Program-made: the position numbers and the translations under genes | Assembly: GCA_002221725.1 (NCBI GenBank) | Contig: NJFT01000267.1 | Coordinates: 1 to 51,015, forward strand | Source: Scedosporium boydii | Taxonomy: Eukaryota; Ascomycota; Sordariomycetes; Microascales; Microascaceae | Length of the DNA: 51,015 bases | Direction: 5' to 3' | Shown here: positions 1 to 11,739 of the stretch, in pieces | How positions within the stretch are numbered: position 1 is the stretch's first letter | Layout of the letters: every line of letters begins with the position of its first letter | The notes under the pieces: model-generated | Seen by the model: only the letters and a program-made list of their open reading frames with translations | Told to the model about the DNA's origin: nothing | The model's database searches: none

Positions 1-33
1 TTTTTTTTTTTGCTAACACGCCATGCTTCGCAG

Positions 34-203
34 TATCCCTGGAGGAATTGGTCGCACAAACCAACATGGACCACCAATCTGTTTCCCGCCTCCGCGACGA
101 ACTTGTCAAGTTCACCACTTGGCTTGGAAAGAATGCTTCTAAATATTTTGTCCCTGAGTACGAGACGCCTTCTCAGGAATACATTGAGAAGACCAAGTTC
201 TAG
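34..203 (+). CDS. C-terminal exon of an unidentified protein (partial)
   Basis: This is the last exon of a gene that begins left of the window. The preceding bases carry a branch-like GCTAAC at about 12-17 and a CAG acceptor at 31-33. In the frame that reaches TAG at 201-203 the exon encodes about 55 residues, beginning SLEELVAQTNM and ending YIEKTKF. The peptide is hydrophilic, probably helical, and has no cysteine or membrane segment. I do not recognise the family. The two bases before the first full codon belong to a codon split by the intron. Confidence 0.55.
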
Positions 204-820
204 TCCTTGTCTCTTTTCTGTTTTTAGTCATGTTTCTTTATCACGGCGTAGGGGGATGGAAGGGAGGAGTGAATAGGGTTTTTACTTTGTTTGTCCATTC
301 GTCTATTTTTGCAGTTCACAAAAGTCCACGTTTCCCTGAACCGAGTATGAGGTTCTAGCTGGGGCAGTATTCAGTTCTGTCTTGGGTATGGTTGATTGTT
401 TGTGATGATGGAAAGAATCACCGAGATCCCAACGTTTGGCATGAGTGGTTGCTCTAGCAGGCAGCTCGAGCAGACAGAGTATGGATTGATGGAGCATATC
501 CACATAACCACATTCTTCTAGCAGAATACAAACTGTTCAAATGATGAAAACTCGGCTGTAGTCATCGAACTTACACACCTACTCCCCCAGGAAGGTACCA
601 CAACTCGATCTAAAGCATACATATATCAGGGGCGCTCTATATCAAAGATCCTCCCCTCGGTCTCAAAACCAGATCGATCCCACAAGAAACACAAATTGAT
701 GAAAGACCATTCAATCCAAGTCGAGAATATTATACCAGTCTATAATCATCAAACATACATCCCCTTTTTTGTCTCCTTCAATATATATACATATCATACA
801 ACCAAGTCCCTATTCCCCCC
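204..820. other. Intergenic: 3' flanks of convergent genes
   Basis: This stretch lies between the end of the unidentified + gene and the stop of the uL30m gene on the - strand, so it is 3' flank on both sides. I see only short chance ORFs and a pyrimidine-rich tract at about 800-960 that runs into the end of the uL30m gene. Confidence 0.5.
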
Positions 821-1093
821 TCACGCAACCTCCCCCCTCCTCACATTCCCCTCAACCACAAACCCCCTATCAGGCCTCCTCTCCTCCCTCACCTCCTTCT
901 TACTCAACGCCTTCTCCACCTCCTCCACCCTCACCAACTCCTTCACCTTCATAATCATACCCGCGAACTGCGCGCTCACGGGGTGGAACACCACCTGGCT
1001 GCGGCGTCGGAGGCCCAGGGCCGCGAGGACGCCGCGCGTGCGTTTGGGGAGGCCGATGGCCGAGCGGTGGAGGGTTATGCGGAAGAAGGACAT
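821..1093 (-). CDS. MRPL33: Mitochondrial large-subunit ribosomal protein uL30m (yeast Mrpl33 family)
   Basis: This single-exon gene encodes 90 residues, close to the length of yeast Mrpl33. The protein is a component of the large subunit of the mitochondrial ribosome. The N-terminus [19 protein letters not shown] matches the uL30 start, where a first beta strand is followed by the conserved R-S-x-I-G. The segment [14 protein letters not shown] matches the conserved V-K-E-L-V-x-V strand and helix. There is no long cleavable presequence, which is usual for this small mitoribosomal protein. The ATG at 1093 is the only start that gives the family N-terminus. The upstream region is an 800 bp interval shared as a 3'/5' flank with ACL1. 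Confidence 0.85.
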   Translation of the reverse strand: MSFFRITLHRSAIGLPKRTRGVLAALGLRRRSQVVFHPVSAQFAGMIMKVKELVRVEEVEKALSKKEVREERRPDRGFVVEGNVRRGEVA

Positions 1094-1897
1094 TTTTTTG
1101 TTCGCGGCTTTTGCTGTTTGTGAAGTCGGTTTTTGGGGGGCCCTTATTTGAAGGGGGGGTGGTTCCGCCGAGAAGAAGAGATCGAACGCTTTATTCGCGA
1201 GGGTAGGATGGAGGTGTTAAATTGAGGTCGGAGAGTAGAAAATCGTCGGGAATCGACCACGAACTTTGATGTCTCGCGTGATTTGGTGAAGCGGCTGGAA
1301 ACATGTGAGTAGAACAATCGTAAGCTGAGAAGGCGTTTGGGGGGTAGGGTCGTGCGTACGTTGGGATCGACCGCGATAAGTTTTCTTCGCGGTTGATTGA
1401 GAGATTTTGCCTTCCCAATGTCGCGAAATTCTAGTTCCCTATCAAAAGGTTGAAGATTCAATCCTCTCGAAGCCATCGTCGGTTAGAGATAGAGAAAATA
1501 TCAAATCACGTGATATGGCACATACAGATTATGTAATCACAAGTGGTCGCCGCAGCTGTGGGTTGCTTCAAATAAACTGTTCCTCGACAGTCTGGCTGTT
1601 AGGTCATGCTCGCTATTGATATACACTTTCACAGAGTCCAGAAATTCAGCATGTTGGAATTTGATAACTTCATATTACTGGGATTCTGATGTACGCTCCC
1701 TAAAACTATAGTCGTCATACAGCTTGCCCAAAATCATTGCAAAGCCCCTGCCTCTTTCTTCAAATCAGAAAACCAAAGAGCTGCCCGGCCGCTGCGAATC
1801 CCTGAACAGCGACTCCGGGCAGAAACAGCGACGCCGAGTCCCGGCTCTAACCCATCCGTTTCCTTTTATTCCACCGTTCCGGACATCAATTTCTAGT
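1094..1897. other. Intergenic: uL30m promoter side and ACL1 3' flank
   Basis: This holds the upstream region of uL30m and the 3' flank of ACL1. The ORFs here are short and do not resemble known proteins. A 10-bp CACGTG-centred palindrome at 1505-1514 is the only discrete site I can name. Confidence 0.5.
1505..1514. promoter_or_regulatory. CACGTG palindrome (possible bHLH/Cbf1-type site)
   Basis: The sequence ATCACGTGAT is a perfect 10-bp palindrome with an E-box CACGTG core. It lies about 410 bp upstream of the uL30m start. RTCACRTG is the known consensus of Cbf1-type bHLH factors, but one copy can arise by chance, so binding is only inferred. Confidence 0.3.
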
Positions 1898-3968
1898 CTA
1901 CATCTGGACTTCGACCCTACCCTCATTTCCAGGAGGACCAGACTTGAGGTTGGGGAGGAGGTAGGTGATGTCATCCCAAGGATGACGGTAGAGACCAGTG
2001 CGCAGCCTCTTCTGGTCGAGGTAGTGGGCAATGAGACCAATGCTGCGACCGAGAACGAAGAGACCGTTAAGGACACCCATGCGGAGGTAGTCCTCGGCCT
2101 CCTCGGCGGAGAAGGCACCGCAGTTCCTGAGTAGGTCAACGAAGCACACGGCAATGCAGCCGTCGACGTTGAGAATGAGGTTGTCCTTCTTAGATGTCGT
2201 TACCGTCTCTACGGCAAGAGCGTACTCGAGCATCTTGTGCGAAGGGAACTTAGCCTTGACGTACTCCTTGACGAGCTCCACGCGGAGATCGGGGTTGTTT
2301 CGAGACTTGACACGGTGGCCAATACCAGGGATGAGCTTGTTCTGCTTCCTCATGGTGTCGACGAACTCACGGGGGCTGAGACCCTTGTCGAAGGCCTTGG
2401 TGAACTCCTCGGCGGCACCGTCCAGCGCACCACCGAAGCGGGAACCAATGGTCAAGAGACCGCTGACGAGGGCGCTGATAAGGTCCTTGCCGGCACGAGT
2501 GGTGATGATGGTATTCATGGCACCGGACACGGCGGGACCGTGATCGGCGGTAAGCATGAGAACCATCTCAAGGAACTTGGAGGCGTAGTCGGGGAGGCGA
2601 CGCCTGAACCAGAGGAGCGACATGACACCTCCGATACCAATATCCTCCCTGAAAACATCCGAAATGGGCATGCCGGCATACAGGAGCTCCTGGCCACGGT
2701 CATCGGAAATAGTGGAGATGAAAGCGGCGGGCTTCCTGACAAGGCCGAGCTCCTGAGCCCACGAGTAGTCAATGGGAATCTTGGGAACAGCGGGTTCAGG
2801 CTGAGGAATGATGACCTTGTCCTTGACGAGCTTGTCGTACACGGACTTGAGGAGATCGGGAAGGTCCTCGAAGGTCTTGGGCACGTAAAATCCAGCTTCC
2901 TTCATCATTTTGTTCTTCGTTGCGGCGGTCTCGAGCTGGGAGTTGGCAAAGGCACCAGCGTGACCGAACTGAACCTCAGTCTTGAACATGCTCGCGCAGG
3001 TACCAATGGCCCAGGCGACAATGGGCTTGGTGATGATACCCTGCTCAACGGCATCAATGACCTTGTACTCCTCTACACCACCAACCTCACCGAGAAGGAG
3101 GAGGATCTTGCAATCGGGGTCGGCTTGGTAGCGGAGCATATGATCGATAAAAGTGGTACCGGGGTACCGATCGCCACCAATGGCAACACCCTCGTAGACA
3201 CCGTCGGTGTTTTGGGAGATGATGTTGTTCAGCTCGTTCGACATACCACCGGACTTGGAGACGTAGCCGACGGAGCCCCTGCGGTAAAGCTTGGAGGCAA
3301 CAATGTTGTCCATCATACCACCAGTGTTTCCGATCTTGAAGCAGCCAGGCTTGATACCACCGACGGTGGCAGGACCAATAATTGTGACACCCTTCTGTTG
3401 CGCAACATGAGCAATCTCACGGGCACGCTAGATCACCCAAATTAGTAACTTGTTCGTTCAGCGTAGGCAATGCATGCCCGGAAGATCCGAGATCTGTATA
3501 ATCACTTACGCGCTCAGGCACACCCTCCGCAATAATGGCGATAGTCTTAATCTGGGGGTACTCCATAAGCTCCATGGTGGAGCTGTATACACTCCTGGAG
3601 GAGGCAAAGTTGACTACGACATCGACCTCGGGGTGCTTGGCCATGGCCTTAGAGACCTCCTGGTAGACAGGAAGCAGAGTTTCGCTCGTTCCCCAGTACA
3701 TCTTGCTAACGAATTGACCACCGAAGGTGTAGATGATGCCCGCTACCGAGGGAGTCGATCGCTTGCAAATGAAGTCGAAATCGAGCATGCCCTGGACGGC
3801 ACGTGGTTGGAGACCGTAGACGAAGCATCGGGTCTTGTTGTGGAAGAGGGCGTGGGAGGGGAGAGGGCTCAAAGGTCGGCTAGGAGCAGCGAAGCGGCGG
3901 ATATTGTCGTTAGCAGACAACGTCGCCTGCTTGCCGTTGGCGCCATTGGGTGTGGAAGCGGTCGTCAT
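1898..3968 (-). CDS. ACL1: ATP-citrate lyase large subunit (citryl-CoA synthetase/lyase part)
   Basis: There are two exons, 3968-3510 and 3427-1898, encoding 662 residues. The 82-nt intron has a GTAAGT donor, an ACTAAT branch-like site and a TAG acceptor. Together with ACL2 the enzyme splits citrate with ATP and CoA to give cytosolic acetyl-CoA and oxaloacetate. The N-terminal half is the CoA-binding/ligase region, with [19 protein letters not shown] spanning the splice junction region, then the citrate-binding part. [10 protein letters not shown] holds the expected phosphohistidine at about His309. The C-terminal third is citrate-synthase-like citryl-CoA lyase, including [17 protein letters not shown] and the terminal WDDITYLLP. 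Fungi encode ACL as two polypeptides, and this one corresponds to the C-terminal two thirds of animal ACLY. It diverges from ACL2. A 402-codon ORF on the opposite strand is a shadow. Confidence 0.96.
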
Positions 3969-6900
3969 GATTTCTGGAGGGAGAGGCCGACGATACTAGA
4001 AGTGTCTCGAGAAAAGCGTAGAGAATGTATTACCCTGTCTATTGAAAAAGAAACAAATCGCGGCAAGTTAGCTGATGTGTGGAAGGTTCCGGCGTATTGT
4101 GGGGTTTGAGTAAGAAACTCGGAGTGGGAGGTGATGCTTCAGGAATTGGTGGGGGGAGGGAATAATGGCGAAATCTGGAGAGGGAAATGATGTCGCCAGG
4201 GACTCTGGGACTGATGGGTCTATTGAATCAAGCGCCTCGTCGATTCAGTCATCCAACAAATTTTTTTGGTTGGATAGATCAACGAGGCCGCTATCGCAAT
4301 GACCAAAGCCGGGTGGAGATGCGGTAGTGTACTCGGGAGAGCACGAGCACATGGGAGGAAGGGCGGGAAATAGGGAGCATACCTAATGAAGCTGTCTTAA
4401 GCTCGAAGACGATCGATCCGTCGGAAAAAGAGGTGATTCGGCTCCCGTCGAGAGATTATAGGAATAAAGAAGAGCGAAGAGCAAATTTGAGGTTGAGAAA
4501 GGAAATCTTGGTTCTCTCTTCGAAGGTGGGAAGGAGAAAGGAGAATCCAAAAGAGCTTCTTGAGATCGGACTCGAAGGGGGGGAACAATTTGGGTGAGTG
4601 GAGGCTGGACCTCGATGAGTTGACACACAACAATTGAATGGGATCAAATGTCAAGGAATCGTTGGCTGGGTTAGAACGGCGAGTGGACACTCAGGTACAA
4701 CCATTGAACGAATATTGCTTCGTATTTTGGGTGTGGACGTGGGAGCCAAGATCAGGTCCGGTGGGTGTGAATTTATGAAGTATCACAGGATTCACACCAG
4801 GTACACTGGACAGGGACGGGGAGCAACCTTCTCAATCAGTCGAGGTGCTTCACACTCCGCTCCTCCCTCTGCTGGCAGCGGCACACGTCAGCCCTGGGAC
4901 CAAATTGCGGTCTGGAATAAATCCAGAACGCGTGTGCAGCGCCAGATAAATAAGGCGAAAATCAAAAAATTGATTGAAACAGAGTGAATGACGAGTCCTG
5001 TGATTAATGAAGATTCGATTGAAGATTCGAGATCGCAGAGCATTTGTCGACCGGCCCAGGGGCCTGAGACCACTGGTTCGATTTCGATCTCAGAGCATGG
5101 CGCAAGTACTCAGGAGCTTGGTGCTTAGTGCGAAGTACGAAGTAAGCTTGAGTCTGCAAATGTCTTGGACCCTGAAACCTAGTGGCTGTTGAGGTACACC
5201 CAGCGGGCGGCTGAAGGTGCAGCGCAGCAGCCGATGCATTGGCGGCGCAGGCACAGGTCAACCGCCACTTGGGGGGTGTGAATTACCCATCGAGGTAGGT
5301 GTCAACTCAAGCTCCCCACCGCACCGTGCCCAGCCGTCCTTCTCAACTTTTTTGAGACCTGTTGAATTGCCCAGCAGTTTGGGTACCGGGATGATGTGTC
5401 GACAGGGGATGAAGCTTGTACCTAGCTCATGCCATGTACAGATACTTTCAAAATCGCCAAACCCCATTAACGTTCTAGACTCGAACCAAAATGGTCGCTG
5501 TCCTCTAGTTTTCAATCGTCGACATGCAATTGAAGATCGTCGGCCTTGTTCACATGCGACGTGAAAAGGATACCAAACAACTTGACGATAGCTTCATTAA
5601 TCACTTGATAATAAGCGCATAGTTGTAAGGAGGCCGTAAAGCAGACGGGCAATGGGGTGAGGTTTCAGCCGACTTCAGCTCGAAAAAGTTGATTGTGTAA
5701 TGTCCGGAGCCCGGAACCCGTACGATCAACGTTAAAATTCCCCCATCCACAAGGGTATTGCCATGTCCGTGGGGTGCCCCGGACCATCAATGTTGTCATC
5801 TCGTATTTTTGATATCCGAATCGATTCGAACCCCCGGGTTTCATCCCGCCAGTAAACCTCTCAGCCTCGCTCAGCCTCTGAGCTGACCTCCATCCATTTC
5901 GATGACTGGCGTAAGACGGTGGGGGAGGATTGGCCTCGGTATACACTGGACCAAAATACCCGCGGCAGGATGGCCAGGATTCCCTCGGTCATCTCACTCA
6001 GCCAGGCGTCTGACTGGGTGCGTGTCGTGTGCCGGATTCTCCCCGATTCCCCTTGATTCCCCTCACGACTCGACCATTATTCCACTAAGAATAGGCAGCC
6101 AGATTTAATTTCTCAACAAACGTTTGGGCACAACTTTCCTCGTTCGTATGTACTGGTACCTGACACCGCTAGTGTCAATGATTTCCATGCCGTACTGTCG
6201 TACCGTAGCTACCCCACCACACCCAAGGACTAGACCGCCCCAAATTTTTCAGGTGCAACCCCGACATTGCTAGCCTGAAGAGGGGCATTGGAGACTTGGT
6301 GACTTGGTGACTTGAGGGGTGAACTGAGCGCCATTCGTTGTTGACTTTTGGCATTTGTTGATGAGAATGAATGGCAGGCACTCTCATGAAGAAGCCCGAA
6401 GCTGCACTAGCAGCGTATGACTGGTCCAACATGGCCAAAAATATTGGGGAAACAGCAAAGGGCCGAGTCACTGTTGTTATCAATGAGGAACGAAAAAGGG
6501 AAAGGGAGCCCCAACTCACCAATTGACCTCTGCGAGTACCACGCTGGCGTACTCTTTTTGAGTGTTATTGACTCGCGCAAGTCCCCTCAACTTCCGACTC
6601 TTGCTTGCTTCCCAAGTTCCCACCGCCTTCAGGTTCCCGCCCTCTTTCCCTGGTTGGAGCTCCTTTTTGGTACCTTCGTACCTCCCGCCATTTTTTCCCC
6701 CAAGTCGCCCTTTTTGGAGGTTGACCTGACAATTCCTCCCCTCCCACCTCGAGCTCCGTTGTCCAACATTCTCAATCTTCCCTCCCACGACACCATTTTG
6801 CTTCCATCTTCAAGACTCCGTGTGCAAATCAAAGACTTGTAGTTCCCAAGTTTGAATTTGCAACTCATAGACTTGAAAAATATCCCGTCGCTGCATTCCC

Positions 6901-7108
6901 CTTTGTAGGTCTTGCTCCAGGATTCTCAACCCCGCTGTGCGAGGATTGCGTGGTGGATGTACTTGCGATATCGCTGCACTTGCTCACACACAAGTCGCAA
7001 TTGATCGAGGATTCCCAATTGAAGCCACCAGCCCAAGCCGCGGCGGCTTCGAAGACCAGTACTGACAAAATCGGATTTTCTGAGCAGATCTCTCATAATA
7101 AATCCATA
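3969..7108. other. 3.1 kb divergent intergenic region between ACL1 and ACL2
   Basis: This spacer carries the promoters and 5' leaders of both ATP-citrate lyase subunits. No ORF in it resembles a protein family. Minor features are a TCCAAC/GTTGGA inverted repeat near 4253-4275 and 2.5 tandem copies of GACTTGGT at 6293-6316. The frame of ACL2 stays open upstream to an ATG at 6950, but the family N-terminus begins at 7109. A transposon relic or a 5'-leader intron cannot be excluded by eye. Confidence 0.5.
6293..6316. repeat. Short tandem repeat, about 3 copies of an 8-mer
   Basis: Two exact copies of GACTTGGT at 6293-6308 are followed by a diverged third copy, GACTTGAG. It lies in the ACL1/ACL2 spacer about 800 bp upstream of the ACL2 start. 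No function is evident. Confidence 0.6.
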
Positions 7109-9210
7109 ATGTCCGCAAAGTCCATTCTTGAGGCCGATGGCAAGGCCATCCTCAACTACCACCTCACGCGCGCCCCAGTCATCAAGCCGAGCCCTCTTCC
7201 TCCCCCGACCAAGCACAACCCTCCTCCCAGGTTGGCGACTCTGAATTTCCCCGAAGATGCCGATGTCGAGGGCGTTCTCGACCAGGCCGAGGTCACCTAC
7301 CCGTGGTTGCTCCAACCCGGTGCCCGATTCGTAGCCAAGCCCGACATGCTGTGAGTAGAGCACCTCCCCACGATGCCGAGCACACACTGGAGGCATTCGG
7401 ACACGCAGAGACTCGGACCGTCTCATCGTACCGCGCGGAAGATGATCTGTCCACATGACAGGAGTGGTCAGAGGTTCTCAGTTTGCTAACTCACCTTCAG
7501 GATCAAGCGACGAGGAAAGAGCGGTCTTCTCGCTCTCAACAAGACGTGGGCTGAGGCGAGGGCCTGGGTTGCTGAGCGTGCTGGAAAGGAGCAGAAGGTT
7601 GAGCATGTCAGCGGTATCTTGAGGAACTTTTTGGGTGAGTCCCCCGAGGTCGAAGCGAGAGTATGAGATCAATGCTGACACACAAGTCTTCCAGTTGAGC
7701 CCTTCGTGAAGCACAGCCAGGACCAGGAGTACTACATTTGCATCAACTCCGTTCGCGATGTAAGTTGTCATCTCTCTCTCTCTCTCAGACAGCCCAGCCT
7801 ATTTGCAGGAACACACGAAAAAAAAGAACATCCACATGAGGTGGTGAAGTGAAGAAGAAAAGGGAAAATGGAATGAGATGGTCCCATGATTATACAGGTG
7901 AAGAATTTTTATTTCTTCACTGGTGGGCGAATCAGTTGCAACTGAAGATCCGTGAATTTCGGAAATCAAGTCCTTTTTAAATAGGCAGATTTTCTGTTAT
8001 TCGGCGGCTCCATGCGTTGTTTCTGGAAGTCCGCTGACTCGCTCACGGACGAACGGATGCCACCTTGCAGACACCTGCCGTGCTGGTCCGCCCAGCGCCC
8101 CACCATTTTCCCTTTAGTGTCTATTCGCAATCGTATAACTTGTGTCAATCATTGTTGCTAACTCGGCTCTCCTTCCGTTAGGGTGACTGGATTCTTTTCA
8201 CTCACGAGGGTGGTGTCGATGTTGGTGACGTCGATGAGAAGGCTGAGAAGCTTCTCATCCCCGTCGATCTCTCACAATATCCTTCCAACAGAGAGATTGC
8301 TGAGGCCCTCCTCAGCAACGTTCCCGAGGGTGTGCACAAGGTGTTGGTTGACTTCATCACCCGTCTCTACGCGGTGTATGTTGACTGCCAATTCACATAT
8401 CTCGAGATTAACCCTCTTGTGGTAATCCCCAACGCCGAGGGAACCTCTGCGGCCGTTCACTTCCTTGATCTTGCCGCAAAGCTCGATCAGACTGCCGATT
8501 TCGAATGTGGTGTCAAGTGGGCCATTGCGCGGTCACCCGCCGCCCTCGGCCTCACCAACGTCGCTCCTTCCGGCGGCGACAAGGTGAACATTGATGCCGG
8601 CCCCCCCATGGAGTTCCCCGCTCCCTTCGGTCGCGAACTTTCCAAGGAGGAGGCGTACATCGCTGAGCTCGATGCCAAGACTGGTGCTTCTCTCAAGCTG
8701 ACCGTTCTCAACCCCAACGGTCGCATCTGGACCCTTGTCGCTGGTGGTGGTGCTTCCGTCGTCTATGCCGACGCCATTGCGTCGGCTGGCTTCGCCGATG
8801 AGTTGGCCAACTATGGTGAATACTCTGGAGCGCCCACCGAATCCCAGACCTATCACTACGCCCGTACCGTACTCGACCTCATGCTCCGCGCTCCCCTATC
8901 GGACAAGGGCAAGGTCCTCTTCATCGGAGGTGGTATTGCCAACTTCACTAACGTCGCCAGCACATTCAAGGGTCTTATCCGTGCCCTCAGGGACTTTGCT
9001 CCCCAGCTCATCGAGCACAACGTCCAGATCTGGGTCCGCCGTGCCGGTCCCAACTACCAGGAGGGTCTCAAGAACCTCAAGGCGGCGACTCAAGAGCTTC
9101 GCCTCAACGCGAGGGTTTTCGGACCCGAGATGCACGTCTCTGGTATCGTCCCTCTTGCGCTCGTCCCCGGCAGGTGGGAGGAGAACAAGATTCCCGAGTT
9201 CCAGGCTTAA
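7109..9210 (+). CDS. ACL2: ATP-citrate lyase small subunit (ATP-grasp citrate/CoA part)
   Basis: There are four exons, 7109-7350, 7501-7634, 7695-7759 and 8182-9210, encoding 489 residues. All introns are GT-AG. The third intron is 422 nt, long for this window, and contains a (TC)8 microsatellite. The protein supplies the ATP-grasp half of ATP-citrate lyase, corresponding to the N-terminal part of animal ACLY. It starts [18 protein letters not shown], with a nucleotide-binding fold up to [11 protein letters not shown]. The C-terminal flavodoxin-like part includes [20 protein letters not shown]. The start at 7109 was chosen from the family N-terminus. An in-frame ATG at 6950 would add 53 residues that do not look like the family. 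It is the partner of the divergent ACL1. Confidence 0.96.
7771..7786 (+). repeat. (TC)8 microsatellite in ACL2 intron 3
   Basis: Eight TC dinucleotides lie just inside the 5' end of the long third intron of ACL2, 11 nt after the GT donor. This pyrimidine tract is probably neutral. Confidence 0.8.
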
Positions 9211-10061
9211 AGAAAACTTATTTTTTTTATAAATTAAAGAATCCTCCCGCACAGGGAAAAGGAATGGAGAAGATTTATTGATTTTGGAGACACGGCTAGG
9301 AGGGCAGCAATGGAAACGAAGGCGCGGGCTGGTACGACTACGTAAGGCAACGATGGTAATCGGACTTGGTGTGCCTGTAATTATTCTCTAGGTATAGGTT
9401 ATAGAGGAATAGGGCTACGCATTTGAAGAAGGGAACTTTGCAAAGTTACAAGTGTTTGTTCCAGTGATGTTTGAAGAGGGTAGATGGGGATGCTTTGAAC
9501 TCGAAAGCCTTCGTTATTTCTGTAAGCCTGGGCTAGGAAAACCCTTGACTCTGGTCCCGGCAACCATCCCGACGCGTCATCCAACATGGTCTCGCTGAAT
9601 GATATCCTCCCCCAGCATCGTTAAAGCGTCGTAAGCCAACGAATTCTTTGCTTTTATAAACACTCCACATGGTTCCATGGTCCACGTACCACCATCGAAC
9701 TAACACTGATTTGTAGTAAAGAGGTAAAACTTAATTCATGGTATGAAAGATTAACAGGATATATTGACACTGCAAACCCCCCAAACTCTTCTTCATCAGG
9801 ATTATTCCTCCTCCTCTTCTCTCTTGTCCACAGAAAGTACTCGGAAGTTCCGGGGGTTCATGATGCGGAAATCATCCATCTCCTCTTGGCTTTGTCTTTT
9901 TACAGAAAACCCCTATTTGACATAACGGCAAAACACGATACAATGAGAAGACAAAACGAACAAGCTGGAAGTATTAAACAAAAAAAAAAAAAAGCCATCA
10001 TCCTCACTAACAGCTTTCCAATTCCGGCCCCGAAGAAAAATCCATCCCCCCCCTTCAAAAC
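9211..10061. other. Intergenic: convergent 3' flanks of ACL2 and the GH72 gene
   Basis: This interval contains the 3' UTR of ACL2, with an A/T-rich ATAAATTAAAG about 20 nt after the stop, and the 3' flank of the GH72 gene on the other strand. An A-run at 9979-9994 is present. No protein-like ORF is seen. Confidence 0.5.
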
Positions 10062-11739
10062 TTAGACGAGGTAAGCAAGGAGAGGAAGAGCAAGAGCAAG
10101 GACGGTAGGTCGAAGGAAAGCACCAGCATCCTCCTTGCTAGTGCTGTTACCACCAGCTGCCGCGGCACCGATCTCGAAAGCGGTGTTGATACCGGGGCGG
10201 TTCCAGCCATTATCGGCAACGGCCTTGATCGCGACGCCAGAGAGCTCCTTGCCGTCGACATCAACAACCTTGTGAGGGGTAGCGAGGTCGGTGACGGGGA
10301 CGATCTTGCCCGACGGGGCGGGCTTGACACCAGCGCTAAGGATCTTCGCGGAGTTGTCGTGGGGCATCTCGGGGATGGTGAAGTTCTTGTCGAAGCCCTT
10401 CTGGGTGATGAGTTTGGCGTCGCAGGTGACCGGGTCGGGGGTGTCGCTCTTGGGCTTCTGGGAGTAGAGGGCGTCGAAGTCGAGGGCGGCGTACTGCTTG
10501 GCGAGGGTGTTGTAGTCCTGGAGGAGCTTGGCGTTGCCGTCGCTGTCGAGCTCGACGAGGCCGTAGTTGTTCTCCTCCTGGGTGTACTCGTAAACCATAC
10601 CGCCCGAGAAGACGCCGGTCATCTGGTCGCCGTAGATGGCGGCGATCTCGGTGAACAGACGAGGGGTGACCTCGTTGCAGCCGAACTCGGAGAAGAAGAT
10701 GGGGACGGAGGTGTCCTTGAAGCCGTCGACGAGGTCCTTGAAGGTGGACGACTCGAAGGTGGCGTCGCCGCACCAACTGTAAGAGTTGAGGCCGAAGACG
10801 TCGGCGCGCGACTCGTCGTCCTTCTCGCCCTTGATGCGGCAGGTGAAGTAGTTCCACGAATCCCAGAGGATGGAGCGGACGTCGGCGGCGGAGTAGCCGA
10901 CGGGGATGTAGCGCTGCGAGTGCTTCTTGATGTAGTTCTTCAGGTCGCGGGTGACGGCGCGGATGTAGCGGGGACCGAACTCGGCGGACTCGGGGCGGTC
11001 GATGACTTCGTTACCGGAGAAGAAGAGCAGGGTGTTGGGGTAGCTCTTGAAGGCCTCGACGATGGCGAAGGTGCGGTTGAGGTAGCCCTCGTGGTAGCTC
11101 TCCCAGGGGTTGTACGAGGTCAAGGCTTCGCCGACGAGGGGCGAGTTGACGTCGATGATCATGTACATACCCGCCTACAGGTTAAGTCGAGAGTTAGCAA
11201 GGCTGCCAATTCTTCTGACGAGACCGTGGGTGAGAGCCGGGACGCTCGGAATAATGGTGTTTAGTGCAGGACACTTACAGCATTGAAAATGCTAGCGCAG
11301 TCATCGTGGTTCAAGTTGGGGTCGAGGTTGTAGACTCGGATAGTGTTGACACCAAGGACCTGCATGAGGGCGGCATCGCGAAGACAGTGGTCCTTGTCGC
11401 TGAGGGGGTCCTTGCCCTTGGACGGGTCATAGCCAGCAGCACCACCGGGTTGGTAGTCAACACCAATGATCTGGAATCGGTTGCCGGTCTTGGGGTTGAC
11501 GAAGTATCGGCCTTGAACCTCAAGGGAGTCGACGGCAGCTGCCAGGGGGGCCGCGATGGCGGCGAGGAAGCCGAGGGTGCTGGGGAGCTGGATTCAGAAC
11601 GAGAAGCGCATGGTTAGTGATATGGTATAAGATGGAGACGAGCGATGGAAGTGAATTTGGAGGTCAGTGTCCCGCGCCAGAGAGCATTGTTTTCAATCCC
11701 TGCGGTTACCAGCTGAAGGAACTCGTCGCGCGGTATCAT
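10062..11739 (-). CDS. GPI-anchored GH72 beta-1,3-glucanosyltransferase (Gas/Gel family)
   Basis: Two exons are secure, 11587-11279 and 11174-10062, joined in phase by a GTAAGT..TAG intron. They encode 473 residues. The enzyme cuts and re-joins beta-1,3-glucan chains at the outer face of the plasma membrane during wall assembly. VQGRYFVNPKTGNRFQIIGV and NTIRVYNLDPNLNHDDC are GH72 landmarks. GNEVID carries the predicted acid/base Glu and FFSEFGCNE the nucleophile Glu. There is no cysteine-rich X8/CBM43 module, so it is the short Gel type. The C-terminus GGNSTSKEDAGAF plus a hydrophobic tail is a GPI signal. The N-terminus is unclear. The secure part begins with a hydrophobic signal core (LGFLAAIAAPLAAA). 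A short first exon at 11739-11710 joins in phase but has a weak GTAACC donor. An in-frame ATG at 11611 is followed by TGA. Confidence 0.9.

Noticed and set aside
2237..3445. A 402-codon open frame on the + strand
   Set aside because: It lies exactly antisense to ACL1, whose protein is unmistakable. The frame arises from strong codon bias and its peptide has no family resemblance.
5815..5850. A tRNA T-arm-like GGGTTCGAATC on the - strand
   Set aside because: The five-base stems on each side of the loop do not pair and no acceptor or anticodon arm can be built around it.
6950..7108. In-frame upstream extension of ACL2 from an ATG at 6950
   Set aside because: The extra 53 residues do not resemble the family, and [11 protein letters not shown] is the expected N-terminus.
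10272..11264. A 330-codon open frame on the + strand
   Set aside because: It is antisense to the GH72 catalytic exons and is a Gly/Val/Glu/Asp-rich shadow.
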